A DNA stretch of 64,000 bases from Mesorhizobium sp. WSM4306 (lineage in GTDB: Bacteria; Pseudomonadota; Alphaproteobacteria; Rhizobiales; Rhizobiaceae): assembly GCF_007003975.1 (NCBI RefSeq), contig NZ_VFTC01000001.1, forward strand, positions 124,001 to 188,000. The letters are read 5' to 3'. The notes below the pieces were generated by a model, which worked only from the letters and a program-made list of their open reading frames with translations, was not told where the DNA came from and searched no databases. Position numbers and translations under genes: made by a program. Below, in pieces: positions 29,563-39,555 of this stretch (position 1 is the first letter of the stretch; each line of letters opens with the position of its first letter).

Positions 29563-30212
29563 GCGACGATCCCGAGACGGCACGCCAGATCGCCGAACTT
29601 GCAGCCGACGACCGGCCTCTGCTGATCCTCGACGTCGATGATGTCGTGCTCGAATTCATCCGGCCGTTTCCGCATTTCCTGAAATCGCGCGGCTTTGGGC
29701 TCACGCTGGCCTCCTTCCGCCTCACCGGCAACATCGCCGAAACGGCGAGCGGCCGGCTGATCGAACAGCCGGAGGTGACGGCACTGCTTGGCGATTTCTT
29801 CGACGCGCAGGCCGACTGGCAGAGTGTCACCGACGGCGCCGAGCAAGCGCTTGCCAGTCTCGGCGACCGCGCCGAAATCGTCCTTTTGACCGCCATGCCG
29901 CACCGCCATCGCGCGGCGCGCCGCGCCCATCTCGATGCGCTCGGGCTGCCCTATCCGCTGTTGACCACCGAAATGGCCAAGGGACCGGCAGTGGCGAAAC
30001 TGCGCGGTACGAAAGGCAGGCCGGTGGCCTTTGTCGACGACCAGCCCGCCAACCTCATCTCAGCGCGCAATTCCGTCGCCGATGCACACCTGTTCCATCT
30101 GATGGCCGACAATTCGCTGCGCGCCTACCTGCCGCCGCTGCCGGACGACATCGTCTCAGTCGAGGATTGGCGCGACGCCGCGCCGAAGATCGCCAGCGCG
30201 CTCGGGCTTTAA
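29559..30212 (+). CDS. HAD-superfamily hydrolase-like protein
   Basis: A 217-residue protein with the four HAD motifs: ILDVDDVVLEF (Asp25 and Asp27), VLLTAMPHRH, the Lys in TTEMAKGPAVAKL and VAFVDDQPANLISA. This supports a phosphatase-type active site, with the fold of the small-cap class. Physiological substrate unknown. It is coupled to the DUF3572 gene and conserved next to divK-pleD in rhizobia. Confidence 0.85.
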   Translation: MSDDPETARQIAELAADDRPLLILDVDDVVLEFIRPFPHFLKSRGFGLTLASFRLTGNIAETASGRLIEQPEVTALLGDFFDAQADWQSVTDGAEQALASLGDRAEIVLLTAMPHRHRAARRAHLDALGLPYPLLTTEMAKGPAVAKLRGTKGRPVAFVDDQPANLISARNSVADAHLFHLMADNSLRAYLPPLPDDIVSVEDWRDAAPKIASALGL

Positions 30213-30237
30213 GCCCAAGCGCTTCCAAGCCTGGGGA

Positions 30238-31761
30238 TCACGGCTGCAACTTCGCCCCTGCACCGCCACTATTGCCCTCGCCAGGGCTCGCATCCTGGCC
30301 GGCGCCGTCTTCCACGGCCGGATCGGGGCCCTTCAGCATGGCGCCGTTGACCGTAACCGATCCATCGTGCTTGGCGTTGATCACCCACTCCACGCGGCCA
30401 TCCGGCAGCGTCTTGGCAAATCCCTTGACAGCCAAGGCGCCGGTGAAAGCCTGCGAGGCCTCAGGATCCGTCTTCGCCGCCTCCTGCAGGCTTGCCACGA
30501 TCTTGTCATAGCCGGTGACGTCGATCGTCAGATTGGCGTCGGGCTTATCGCCGTCGGGGAAAGTCATGTCGCCTTCCAGCGCGACTTCCGTGTCGCCATT
30601 GCTGAACACGCTGTGATCGACGATGAACTTTGGCGCGTTAGCCATGAAGTCTGCCTTGATTTGATCGCCAAACTCCGCTGGCAACGGCGGATTCTTGTTG
30701 AGGTCAAACGTCTCGATCGCCTTTCTGCTCATACTGTCGAGATCGATATTGACGCCCCCAAATTTAACATCGAGTTCGGTAGGCATAAGTTTGGCTGCCC
30801 ACCCAGGAATAACGTAGGGAAAACTGAGGCCTTTAGCCTTTATTCGATAATCATACTTGCCGGCTCGAGCGATACCGTCAGCCCCATAAGAAGTAGTTAA
30901 TTGAGATGCACCCAGATTGCCCGCATAGGTTTCGAAGACAAAATTTCTAAATGTGTAGGTTCCATCCATCCGCTCCCACAGCGGCAACGCCGACAGCAAA
31001 AGTGCCTTCAACTCCGCTTGATCCGCTTTCAGTTGGGCCTCATCCTCATGGGCAACAGCAAACGCCAGGAGGTCCAGAAGTGGCTTCGTTCGTATCGCCT
31101 TGGCCGTTAGATCAACGACGAGTTCCGATGTCTTGACGGCGCCTACGGACCGGTTGTCAAGCTTGACCGTTTCGGCAAAGTCAACCATCGACTGCGTCAC
31201 ATTCAGATCGACCCCGCCACCGGCCGATTTTGTTGCGCCAAATTTTGAAGATCCCGAGCCGACATTCAAGTCTGTGATCTGCTTGGACATCCGCGACGTC
31301 ATCGTCATGCCCGCTATAGAGCTCTCGCCACTTCTAAATGCCCCCAGTTCAGGATCGTAGACACCCGCGAACTTGCCATCCTTGATGTCTATTTGTCCGG
31401 TTGCTGGGCCCTCCGAATTATTCACTTCGAATGACCCGCTGGTTGAAAAGTCCGACGAGACACTCCAGCCCCCATCCCCGTTCGGCTTAACCAACAATGT
31501 GATGGGCGGGAAATCGAACTTCACCAGATCTTGCTTCGGCACCTTCGCCGCAAGCGCCTTCATATCGAAGGTAACCTTGTAGGCATTCCCTTCGGTGGAA
31601 ATCTTCAAAATGCCTTCGTTGAGCGCCTGTTTGCCGACATAGCGGGAGAGCTCATCGGAAAGTTGCTTGGCACCTTGGGCATCGACAGCCTGGCCAAACG
31701 CAGGAGCGCTGAGGGCGAGAAGGAAAGCAAGCGGCAAGACACGGTTCACAAAATTCTCCAT
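30238..31761 (-). CDS. Exported protein of unknown function
   Basis: A 507-residue protein with a signal peptide (LPLAFLLALSAPAFG, cleavage before QAVDAQ) and no further membrane segment, so periplasmic. The body is beta-rich with repeated patterns of the type LNVTQSMVDFAETVKL and LTIDVTGYDKIVASL, reminiscent of DUF945/AsmA-like proteins, but I cannot place it firmly. The C-terminus is rich in Gly, Ser and Pro. GC is visibly lower over roughly 30.7-31.5 kb than in the two ends or neighbours. The gene stands convergent to the HAD gene. Confidence 0.75.
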   Translation of the reverse strand: MENFVNRVLPLAFLLALSAPAFGQAVDAQGAKQLSDELSRYVGKQALNEGILKISTEGNAYKVTFDMKALAAKVPKQDLVKFDFPPITLLVKPNGDGGWSVSSDFSTSGSFEVNNSEGPATGQIDIKDGKFAGVYDPELGAFRSGESSIAGMTMTSRMSKQITDLNVGSGSSKFGATKSAGGGVDLNVTQSMVDFAETVKLDNRSVGAVKTSELVVDLTAKAIRTKPLLDLLAFAVAHEDEAQLKADQAELKALLLSALPLWERMDGTYTFRNFVFETYAGNLGASQLTTSYGADGIARAGKYDYRIKAKGLSFPYVIPGWAAKLMPTELDVKFGGVNIDLDSMSRKAIETFDLNKNPPLPAEFGDQIKADFMANAPKFIVDHSVFSNGDTEVALEGDMTFPDGDKPDANLTIDVTGYDKIVASLQEAAKTDPEASQAFTGALAVKGFAKTLPDGRVEWVINAKHDGSVTVNGAMLKGPDPAVEDGAGQDASPGEGNSGGAGAKLQP

Positions 31762-31849
31762 TTGACCAAAAAGGAACGCTTCGTTCGTCTGCTATGAAAC
31801 CAACCTACAACTTCAAGATGACATCAACAAACGCCAACGGGTAATTACA

Positions 31850-32425
31850 CTACAGCACCAGCCGCATCAGCGGCCGGCCGGCCTTGCGCTCAACAAGCCG
31901 CTCGAAGCCGGCCTTTTCAAACACACGCGACGAGCCGACGAAAAGCCCGATCGAACGCGAATCTCGTGACACGTCGATCGGACAGGCCTCGACCAGCCGC
32001 GCCTTGTTCTGGCGGGCAAAGGCGATGCCGCCCTCGACAAGGCGATGGCTGATGCCCCTGCCGCGCGCACTGGCGCGAATGAAGAAGCAGGAGATCGCCC
32101 AGACGCCGGGATCGCTGGCGTCTGCCCGGTCGACCGGCGCCGAGCCCCTGCCCTGATTGTTCCACTCCGGCACGTCGGCGCGCGGGCCGATCTGCATCCA
32201 GCCGACCGCCTTGCCATCCTCGAAAGCCAAAAGCCCAGGCGGCGGCCCGGCCTCGATGCGCGCCTTGATATGATCCTTGTTGCGCTGCTTGTTGCTGGCG
32301 CGCCGCACCGCCGGCGCCATCCGGAAATGCGTGCACCAGCAGCCGTAACAGGCGCCCTGCTTGCCGAAAAGCTCCTCGAAATCCGCCCATAATTCGGGCG
32401 CCAGCGGCGCTATGGTCGTGCTCAT
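31850..32425 (-). CDS. GNAT-family N-acetyltransferase
   Basis: A 191-residue GNAT. The acetyl-CoA motif is in WAISCFFIRASARGRGISHRL (R-G-R-G-I loop), followed by the family's GGIAFARQNKARLVEAC and SSRVFEKAGFERL. An N-terminal cysteine-rich segment (KQGACYGCWCTHF) marks the subgroup. Substrate unknown. GGGAGAG precedes the MSTTIAPLAP start. It is divergent from dinB, with the SOS box between them, so it could also be SOS-affected. Confidence 0.85.
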   Translation of the reverse strand: MSTTIAPLAPELWADFEELFGKQGACYGCWCTHFRMAPAVRRASNKQRNKDHIKARIEAGPPPGLLAFEDGKAVGWMQIGPRADVPEWNNQGRGSAPVDRADASDPGVWAISCFFIRASARGRGISHRLVEGGIAFARQNKARLVEACPIDVSRDSRSIGLFVGSSRVFEKAGFERLVERKAGRPLMRLVL

Positions 32426-32483
32426 GAGTTCTCTCCCGGCTAACCGCTTGTGGCGGCATCCGTCCTGACGTACCATTGCATCT

Positions 32484-32498
32484 GTTCTCTTTATGTTC
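32484..32498. promoter_or_regulatory. SOS box (LexA site) of dinB
   Basis: GTTC-TCTTTAT-GTTC is an exact match to the alphaproteobacterial LexA site GTTC-N7-GTTC. It lies immediately in front of dinB and 59 bases from the divergent GNAT start, so dinB should be repressed by LexA and induced by DNA damage. Confidence 0.85.
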
Positions 32499-32504
32499 GC
32501 AGCG

Positions 32505-33821
32505 ATGGCGGCCCCTGTCAACAATCCCGAGCACGGTTTCTGCCGCGACTGCCTGGCCCTTCAGCGCAGCGATGTCAGACGCTGCGAGCGGTGCGGCAGT
32601 CCCCGGCTCGCCCGTCATCCCGAACTCTACCGGCTGCATCTTGCCCATATCGATTGCGATGCCTTTTATGCGGCGATCGAAAAGCGCGACAACCCGGCGC
32701 TAAAGGACAAGCCGCTGATCATCGGCGGCGGCAAGCGCGGCGTCGTCTCCACCGCCTGCTACATCGCCCGCATTCATGGGGTTCGCTCGGCGATGCCGAT
32801 GTTCAAGGCGCTCGAAGCCTGCCCGGAAGCGGTGGTGATCCCGCCCGATATGGAAAAATATGTCCGCGTCGGGCGCGAGGTCCGCGCGCTGATGCAGGCG
32901 CTGACGCCGCTGGTCGAACCGCTCTCGATTGACGAGGCGTTTCTCGACCTTGCCGGCACCGAGCGCCTGCACGGCATGCCGCCGGCAGTGGTGCTGGCGC
33001 GCTTTGCGCTGACCGTCGAAAAGGAAATCGGCATCACCGTTTCGGCCGGCCTCTCCTACTGCAAGTTCCTGGCCAAGGTTGCGTCCGATTTCCGCAAGCC
33101 GCGCGGCTTTTCAGTGATCGGCGAGGCCGAGGCGCTGGGTTTCCTGGCCGAGCAGCCGGTGACGTTGATCTGGGGCGTCGGCAAAGCGTTTGCCGCGACG
33201 CTGGAACACGACGGCATCCGCACCATCGCCCAGCTGCAGCGCATGGAGCGCGCCGATCTGATGCGCCGCTATGGTGTGATGGGCACCCGGCTCTACCATC
33301 TGTCGCGCGGCCAGGATGACCGCCGTGTCGACCCCGACCAGGATGCAAAAAGCGTCTCGGCCGAAACCACTTTCGACACTGATATAGCTGAAATGGACGA
33401 GCTGGTTCCGGTGCTGCGAGGACTGTCTGAAAAGGTTTCGGCGCGGCTGAAAAAGTCAGGCATTGCCGGGCGCACCGTGGTGCTGAAGCTGAAGACGCAG
33501 GACTTCAAGCTGCGCACCCGCAACCGCCAGCTCGGGGCCCCGACAAGGCTGGCCGACCGCATCTTCCAGACCGGCCTCGACCTGTTGCGCAAGGAGGCGG
33601 ACGGAACGAAATACCGGCTGCTCGGCATCGGCGTCAGCGATCTCTCGGACGACGAGAAGGCCGATCCGCCTGATCTTGTCGATGTTGGCTCGCGCAAGCG
33701 CGCCATGGCCGAAAGCGCCATTGATACGCTGCGCGACAAATTCGGCAAGAAGGCGGTGGAAACCGGCTACACCTTCGGCAAGGGCCGCAACGCCAACCCG
33801 CCCGAGCCGATCGAGGATTGA
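32505..33821 (+). CDS. dinB: DNA polymerase IV with N-terminal zinc ribbon
   Basis: A 438-residue Y-family polymerase for error-prone bypass of lesions. The catalytic motifs are [38 protein letters not shown] and [11 protein letters not shown], with the thumb and little finger domains after them ([24 protein letters not shown]). Unusually for E. coli-type DinB, about 25 residues at the front hold four cysteines (FCRDCLALQ and [11 protein letters not shown]), a probable zinc ribbon seen in several rhizobial copies. I start at the ATG at 32505 because the ATG at 32493 lies inside the SOS box; no clear ribosome binding site is seen for either. Confidence 0.93.
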   Translation: MAAPVNNPEHGFCRDCLALQRSDVRRCERCGSPRLARHPELYRLHLAHIDCDAFYAAIEKRDNPALKDKPLIIGGGKRGVVSTACYIARIHGVRSAMPMFKALEACPEAVVIPPDMEKYVRVGREVRALMQALTPLVEPLSIDEAFLDLAGTERLHGMPPAVVLARFALTVEKEIGITVSAGLSYCKFLAKVASDFRKPRGFSVIGEAEALGFLAEQPVTLIWGVGKAFAATLEHDGIRTIAQLQRMERADLMRRYGVMGTRLYHLSRGQDDRRVDPDQDAKSVSAETTFDTDIAEMDELVPVLRGLSEKVSARLKKSGIAGRTVVLKLKTQDFKLRTRNRQLGAPTRLADRIFQTGLDLLRKEADGTKYRLLGIGVSDLSDDEKADPPDLVDVGSRKRAMAESAIDTLRDKFGKKAVETGYTFGKGRNANPPEPIED

Positions 33822-33830
33822 CGCTCTTGG

Positions 33831-34337
33831 TCAGATGCGCTGCAGATCGATGCGGCTCGTCACCACGCTCTTGCCGGTTTTCGGATCGACATCGGTAACG
33901 GTCAACCGCATTCCGTCGCCGCTGGTTTTCTCGACCGTCAACCGCGCCTTGCGGTCGCCATTGACCTCCGTCGCCCAGCGAATGCCAAGATTGATCGCGT
34001 TGCCCGAGCGGCTGCCGGCGAGCTGTGCAGGGCCGGTGCGCGATCCGACATAGACGCCGGTGTATTTCGCCCCGCTGGCCTTCAGATCCGCGCTGATGGC
34101 GCGCGTCACCACGACAAGACCACGGCAGTTGCCGTCAAGCGACAATGAGGTCGACGTCGCATCGGAATTGAAAGTACAGGAAACATTTACCGTCGGTGCG
34201 TCGGTGGTGACCTTGACTGTGCCCTTGCCGGAGAAATTCCCTTGCAAGGAACTCAGAAAATTCGCCTCGTCGGCATGGGCTGCGCCGCCTGCGGTCATCA
34301 GGCAACCGGCTAGCAGAAGTCGCGCCAATGATCTCAT
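33831..34337 (-). CDS. Small exported protein
   Basis: A 168-residue protein with a signal peptide (RSLARLLLAGCLMTAGGAAH, cleavage near HADEANF) and a beta-rich remainder (VKVTTDAPTVNVSCTFNSD, LRLTVTDVDPKTGKSVVTS). The single Cys in the signal region is not followed by a proper lipobox. A GGAGAGG ribosome binding site precedes MRSLARLLL. Family and function not recognised. It is convergent with dinB, nine bases away. Confidence 0.78.
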   Translation of the reverse strand: MRSLARLLLAGCLMTAGGAAHADEANFLSSLQGNFSGKGTVKVTTDAPTVNVSCTFNSDATSTSLSLDGNCRGLVVVTRAISADLKASGAKYTGVYVGSRTGPAQLAGSRSGNAINLGIRWATEVNGDRKARLTVEKTSGDGMRLTVTDVDPKTGKSVVTSRIDLQRI

Positions 34338-34517
34338 CGGAACCTCTCCCCCGGTTGATATCGAACAGTACGTCCAGGAATTGGCCAATACGGGGAACCA
34401 ACGCCTGCCGCGGCGTCAGGTTCCACTTCCAGCATGGCTGTGTTGCAACGGGTCTGGCCCAGTCGAATGCGTCGCCTAGCGGTTGCGATAGAAGGCCCGG
34501 CTTGCGACATAGCGCCC

Positions 34518-35402
34518 ATGGTCCCTGCTCCCTCGATCCCCAAGGCCGCCTTCTGGATGGCGCTGTCGATCACGTCATTCCTGGCGATGTCGGTCGCCGG
34601 CCGCGCCACGACAGCCGAGCTCAACGTCTTCCAGGTGCTCGAATTGCGCTCGGTGATCGGCTTTTTCATCCTGTTGCCGCTGGTGATGATGAGCGGCGGT
34701 TTCGCCGCGATGCGCACGCAGCGCCCGCTGGCCCATATCGCCCGCAACGTCATCCACTATACCGGCCAGGCGGCATGGCTTTACGCATTGACGCTGATCC
34801 CGCTTGCGGTCCTGATCTCGATCGAATTCACCACGCCGATCTGGACCGCTATCCTAGCCGTCAGCTTCCTTGGCGAGAAACTGTCGCGGCCAAGGTTGGC
34901 GGCGATCGTGCTCGGCCTGATCGGCGTGGTCGTCATCGTGCGCCCCGGCGTCGGCTCCATGGAGCCGGGCCATCTCGTGGTTCTCGGCGCCGCGGTCTGC
35001 TTCGGCATTTCGCTGGTGCTGGTCAAGTCGCTGACGCGCACCGACAGTGTCGTGCGCATCATTTTCTGGATGCTGGTCATTCAGTCGGCGGTCGGCCTGG
35101 TGCCGGCACTCTATGAGTGGCGCAATCCTTCGCTGGCGCTCTGGCCGTGGATTTTCGTCATCGCCTTCACCGGCATGTCGTCGCATTTCTGCCTAGCCCG
35201 CGCGCTTGCCTATGCAGATGCAACCGTTATCTCGCCGATGGATTTCCTGCGCGTGCCGCTGTCGGCGCTGGTCGGCTGGTTGCTCTATCGCGAGCAAATC
35301 GACGCCTTCACCGCCGGCGGCGCCTTGCTGATCCTGTTGGGCAACCTGCTCAACCTGCAGCGGAAAGCGGAGCGGCCGGCGGAGGTCGCGGCCTCGGGAT
35401 AG
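34518..35402 (+). CDS. EamA/DMT-superfamily transporter
   Basis: A 294-residue membrane protein with ten predicted helices in two EamA halves. Useful landmarks are ALTLIPLAVLISIEFTTPIW and LGEKLSRPRLAAIVLGLIG at the end of half one, and ARALAYADATVISPMDFLR and LLYREQIDAFTAGGALLIL in half two. It probably exports or takes up a small metabolite; the substrate cannot be read. I take the ATG at 34518 (MVPAPSIPKAAFW); a longer frame from 34434 has no membrane-type sequence. Confidence 0.86.
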   Translation: MVPAPSIPKAAFWMALSITSFLAMSVAGRATTAELNVFQVLELRSVIGFFILLPLVMMSGGFAAMRTQRPLAHIARNVIHYTGQAAWLYALTLIPLAVLISIEFTTPIWTAILAVSFLGEKLSRPRLAAIVLGLIGVVVIVRPGVGSMEPGHLVVLGAAVCFGISLVLVKSLTRTDSVVRIIFWMLVIQSAVGLVPALYEWRNPSLALWPWIFVIAFTGMSSHFCLARALAYADATVISPMDFLRVPLSALVGWLLYREQIDAFTAGGALLILLGNLLNLQRKAERPAEVAASG

Positions 35403-35447
35403 CGACAGACACCGAAACCGTTCCGATGGGTTGAGGTCGGAGATTAC

Positions 35448-35846
35448 TCAGCTCTGCACCACCACGCCGTCGGGCCCGACAAGGCGCCAGGCGGTCGCCG
35501 TATCATAGAAGAACTGCTCCTTGGCGATCCGATCACCGCGCCACTGCTGCAGCGCCACCTCTTCCAGCCGCTGGACGACACCATCCTTGTCGGTCTTGTC
35601 GAATGTCCAGCGGATGGCGACGTTGTCGCCGTCGACCAGGAAAGTCTGGACGGGATGCGTGTGCATCTTCTGGAGTTGATCCAAAACCGATTGCTCGCGC
35701 GCCATCAGCATTTCCTTGCCGCGCCGCGGGACGCCGAGATTCTCCTGCATGGTTGCATCGTCATGGTAGAAGTCGGCGATCGCCTTGACGTGGCTGCCTT
35801 TGACCACCTCCTCGAGGAAGGCTTCGACGCGTTCGCGGCTGGGCAT
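35448..35846 (-). CDS. NTF2/SnoaL-like domain protein
   Basis: A 132-residue protein with the NTF2-like order: RVEAFLEEVVKGSHVKAIAD and DFYHDDATMQENLG at the front, then strands around VQTFLVDGDNVAIRWTF and RIAKEQFFYDTATAW. Ligand or reaction unknown; many relatives are small hydrolases, isomerases or binding proteins. It is distinct from the NTF2-like protein at 16.2 kb. Convergent with the DMT transporter. Confidence 0.82.
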   Translation of the reverse strand: MPSRERVEAFLEEVVKGSHVKAIADFYHDDATMQENLGVPRRGKEMLMAREQSVLDQLQKMHTHPVQTFLVDGDNVAIRWTFDKTDKDGVVQRLEEVALQQWRGDRIAKEQFFYDTATAWRLVGPDGVVVQS

Positions 35847-36027
35847 GATTGTGCGTTCCTTTGAAGTCCGTGCTCAACGCATGTGGTTCAAAGGAGCTTC
35901 ACTTCAACCATGCGGGGCACGCTGGCCCTATCGGCCGCAATGTCAGGCCCACAACTGCGTTACGCAGTGATGCGCTTGGCCGACGTCCATGCGATTGCCG
36001 TCGGCATCGCCCGAATATCAGCGCAGC

Positions 36028-39000
36028 CTAGACGAGTTCGACTTCCACCACACCCGGCACGGCGCGCATCGCAGAGGCGATCTGCGGCGAGATGCGGTAG
36101 CGGTTGGGCAGTTCGATCTCGATCTCGCCCTGGCCGGCCTCCTTGATCAGCACGAAGCTGACCTGGCCCTCCCCCTTCACCGCCAACTGGCCGGCCAGCA
36201 TGCCGATCGGCGCCGCGTCGCGCACAAAGATGCGCAGCGCCTTCTGGATCCGGCTTGCCTCGTCCTCCAGCGACTGCACGGTCTGGATGCGCAGATTGAC
36301 GCCTTCGGGCCGGTCCTCGGCCGAAACGGTGATCACCACCGAACGGCCGGGCTCGAGCAGGTCGCGATATTGCGCCAGCCCCTCGGAAAACAGCACGGCC
36401 TCATACTGGCCCGACGTGTCGGAAAAGGCGATGACGCCCATCTTGTTGCCAGTGCGCGTCTTGCGCTCCTGCTTCGTGGTGACAGTGCCGGCAAGCCGCC
36501 CGGCGGTAGCCCCGCGTTTGACCGCGGCCGAGAACTCGCCCCAGTTCTGCACCCGCATCTTCTGGAGTGCGGCCTTGTACTCGTCGAGCGGATGCGCCGA
36601 GAGATAGAAGCCCACCACCTGGAATTCGCGGTGCAGCCGGTCGGCGGCAAGCCATGGATCGGTCTGCGGAAGGTTGAGAGCCTGCGACTGCGAACCGAGC
36701 GACGCGCCGAAAATGTCGTGCTGGCCCGAAATCGCGTTCTGCTGCGCCAGCGAAGCCAGCCCCATCATCCGTTCGACGCCGGCCATCATCTGGGCGCGGT
36801 CATGGCCGAAACAATCGAGCGCGCCGGCCATGATCAGGCTTTCGAAGACGCGCTTGCCAACGATCTTCGGGTCGACCCGTTCGCAAAAATCGGCGAGGTT
36901 CTTGAACGGCTTTTCGCCGCGCATCGCGACGATATGCTCGACCGCCGCGTCGCCGACGCCCTTGAGAGCAGCCAGCGAATAGTAGATCCGATTCTCGCCG
37001 ACCTCGAAATTGCGGAAGCTGGTCATCACCGACGGCGCCACCACCTCGATGCCGAGACGCAGCGCATCCTGGCGGAAATCGGCGAGCTTGTCGGTGTTAC
37101 CCATATCGAGCGTCATCGACGCCGCCAGGAATTCGACCGGGTAATGCGCCTTGAGATAGGCGGTCTGGTAGGACACGACGGCGTAGGCGGCAGCATGCGA
37201 TTTGTTGAAGCCGTAGTCGGCGAACTTGGCCAACAGATCGAAGATGAAATCGGCCTGCGGCTTGCCGACGCCGCGCTCGACGGCGCCCGAGACGAAGCGC
37301 TCGCGCTGCTTGTCCATCTCGGCGCGGATCTTCTTGCCCATGGCGCGGCGCAGAAGGTCGGCTTCGCCGAGCGAATAGCCCGACAGCTCCTGCGCGATCT
37401 GCATCACCTGTTCCTGGTAGACGATGACGCCTTGCGTCTCCTTCACCAGATGGTCGATCTTGGGGTGGATCGAGGCCATCTCCTCTTCGCCATGCTTTCT
37501 GGCGTTGTAGGTCGGGATGTTCTCCATCGGGCCGGGACGGTAGAGCGCCACCAGCGCGATGATGTCCTCGATGCAGTCGGGCCGCATGCCGATCAGCGCC
37601 TTGCGCATGCCGGCACTTTCCACCTGGAACACGCCGACCACTTCGCCGCGCGACAGCATGGCGTAGGTGTCAGGATCGTCGAGCGGGATCGTCGCCAGGT
37701 CGATCTCGATGCCACGGCGGCGGATCAGCTTCACCGCCGTCTCCAGCACCGTCAGCGTCTTCAGGCCGAGGAAGTCGAACTTCACCAGCCCGGCCTGCTC
37801 GACATATTTCATGTTGAACTGGGTGACCGGCATGTCCGAGCGTGGATCGCGGTACATCGGCACCAGTTCCGACAGCGGCCTGTCGCCGATGACGATGCCG
37901 GCGGCGTGCGTCGAGGCGTGGCGGTAGAGGCCTTCCAGTTTCTGCGCCATATCGAGCAGCGTCTGGACGATCGGCTCCTTCTCGGCCTCCTCGGCAAAGC
38001 GCGGCTCGTTGGCGATAGCGTCGGCGAGCTTGACCGGATTGGCCGGGTTCTGCGGAACCATTTTGGACAATTTGTCGACCTGGCCGTAAGGCATCTGCAG
38101 CACACGACCGACGTCGCGCAGCACCGCGCGCGCCTGCAGCGTACCGAAGGTGATGATCTGCCCCACCTGATCGCGGCCGTATTTCTGCTGGACGTAACGG
38201 ATAACCTCCTCGCGCCGGTCCTGGCAGAAGTCGATGTCGAAGTCGGGCATCGATACACGGTCGGGATTGAGGAAGCGCTCGAACAGCAAGGAGAAGCGCA
38301 GCGGGTCGATGTCGGTGATGGTCGTCGAATAGGCAACCAGCGATCCGGCGCCCGAACCGCGGCCCGGCCCGACCGGAATGCCTTGCGCCTTCGCCCATTT
38401 GATAAAGTCGGCAACGATCAGGAAGTAGCCGGGGAATTTCATCTTCTCGATGATGGAAAGCTCGAAATCGAGCCGCTCGCGGTACTGCTCGGCCGTGTAG
38501 CCGGCAGTGGGTCCATGCGCCGCCAGCCGCGCCTTCAGCCCCTCTTGGGCCTGGCGGCGCAGTTCGTCGGCCTCGGCCTTCAGCGCCGCCTCATTGTCGG
38601 CGACGTCGCCGCCGGTAAAGCGCGGCAGGATCGGGTTGCGGGTCTTGGGATAATAGGAGCAGCGCAGCGCGATTTCGACGGTGTTGTCGATCGCTTCCGG
38701 CAGATCGGCGAACAGCCTTGCCATATCCGCCTGGCTGCGCAGGAAATTGTCCGCGGTCAGGCGGCGGCGGTTGTCGGCGGCGACGACCGAGCCTTCGGCA
38801 ATCGCGATCAGTGCGTCGTGCGCGTCATAGTCGTCGCGGGCAGAGAAGAATGCCTCATTGGTGGCGACCAGCGGCAGGTCATTGACATAGGCAAGATCGA
38901 CCGTGGATTTCTCGATGGCGCGGTCATAGCCGGAAACCCGATCCAGCTCGACATAGAGCCGGTCGCCAAACAGCGTCTTGAGCGCCAGCAGCCGCGCTTC

Positions 39001-39555
39001 GGCGAGATCGCGGCGGTCCTCCTTCAGGGCCCGGCCGATCGGGCCGCGCGGGCCGCCGCTGAGGCAGATCAGGCCATCGCTATGGCCCTCCAACATCGTG
39101 GTCGTCAAATGAACCGCCTCGCCCGGCGGCGTCTCCAGATAGACCTGGCTGACCAGCCTGACCAGGTTGGCGTAGCCGGCCTCGGTGGCGGCGATCAGCA
39201 CCACGGCATGCATCTCCGGACCATGGCGGCGGCGGTCGCGCTGCGCGTCGCTGGTCTCGCCGGAAAAGGCGAGATCGATCTGGCAGCCGATGATCGGCTG
39301 GATACCCTCCTTCACCGCCTTTTGGGCAAATTCCAGCGCGCCGAACAGATTGTTGGTGTCGGTGATGGCAATGGCCGGGCACTCGTCCTTGACGGCATGA
39401 CCGACAACGGCGGCGACCTGCAAGGCGCCTTCGAGCAACGAGTACGCCGAATGCACGCGCAGATGGATGAACGGCCGCGCCGGCCTTTCGGGCCGGCTCG
39501 CCCTTTCAATGGCTTCCTTTTTCAGCGGATCGCGTGTTGTTGTTGCGTCTGCCAC
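36028..39555 (-). CDS. dnaE: DNA polymerase III alpha subunit (DnaE1)
   Basis: An 1175-residue replicative polymerase. The PHP domain begins FIHLRVHSAYSLLEGAL; the catalytic palm contains GPGRGSGAGSLVAY and SMPDFDIDFCQDRREEV (about residue 438) with the metal-binding Asp residues; then GLKTLTVLETAVKLI, a helix-hairpin-helix and an OB domain (GVIAFSDTSGQYEAVLFSEG). It is the high-fidelity polymerase, not the ImuC/DnaE2 form: the full PHP domain and length fit DnaE1. I prefer the GTG at 39553-39555 (VADATTTRDPL); a frame extension of 44 codons upstream looks non-coding, and the start is not certain. Confidence 0.95.
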   Translation of the reverse strand: MADATTTRDPLKKEAIERASRPERPARPFIHLRVHSAYSLLEGALQVAAVVGHAVKDECPAIAITDTNNLFGALEFAQKAVKEGIQPIIGCQIDLAFSGETSDAQRDRRRHGPEMHAVVLIAATEAGYANLVRLVSQVYLETPPGEAVHLTTTMLEGHSDGLICLSGGPRGPIGRALKEDRRDLAEARLLALKTLFGDRLYVELDRVSGYDRAIEKSTVDLAYVNDLPLVATNEAFFSARDDYDAHDALIAIAEGSVVAADNRRRLTADNFLRSQADMARLFADLPEAIDNTVEIALRCSYYPKTRNPILPRFTGGDVADNEAALKAEADELRRQAQEGLKARLAAHGPTAGYTAEQYRERLDFELSIIEKMKFPGYFLIVADFIKWAKAQGIPVGPGRGSGAGSLVAYSTTITDIDPLRFSLLFERFLNPDRVSMPDFDIDFCQDRREEVIRYVQQKYGRDQVGQIITFGTLQARAVLRDVGRVLQMPYGQVDKLSKMVPQNPANPVKLADAIANEPRFAEEAEKEPIVQTLLDMAQKLEGLYRHASTHAAGIVIGDRPLSELVPMYRDPRSDMPVTQFNMKYVEQAGLVKFDFLGLKTLTVLETAVKLIRRRGIEIDLATIPLDDPDTYAMLSRGEVVGVFQVESAGMRKALIGMRPDCIEDIIALVALYRPGPMENIPTYNARKHGEEEMASIHPKIDHLVKETQGVIVYQEQVMQIAQELSGYSLGEADLLRRAMGKKIRAEMDKQRERFVSGAVERGVGKPQADFIFDLLAKFADYGFNKSHAAAYAVVSYQTAYLKAHYPVEFLAASMTLDMGNTDKLADFRQDALRLGIEVVAPSVMTSFRNFEVGENRIYYSLAALKGVGDAAVEHIVAMRGEKPFKNLADFCERVDPKIVGKRVFESLIMAGALDCFGHDRAQMMAGVERMMGLASLAQQNAISGQHDIFGASLGSQSQALNLPQTDPWLAADRLHREFQVVGFYLSAHPLDEYKAALQKMRVQNWGEFSAAVKRGATAGRLAGTVTTKQERKTRTGNKMGVIAFSDTSGQYEAVLFSEGLAQYRDLLEPGRSVVITVSAEDRPEGVNLRIQTVQSLEDEASRIQKALRIFVRDAAPIGMLAGQLAVKGEGQVSFVLIKEAGQGEIEIELPNRYRISPQIASAMRAVPGVVEVELV

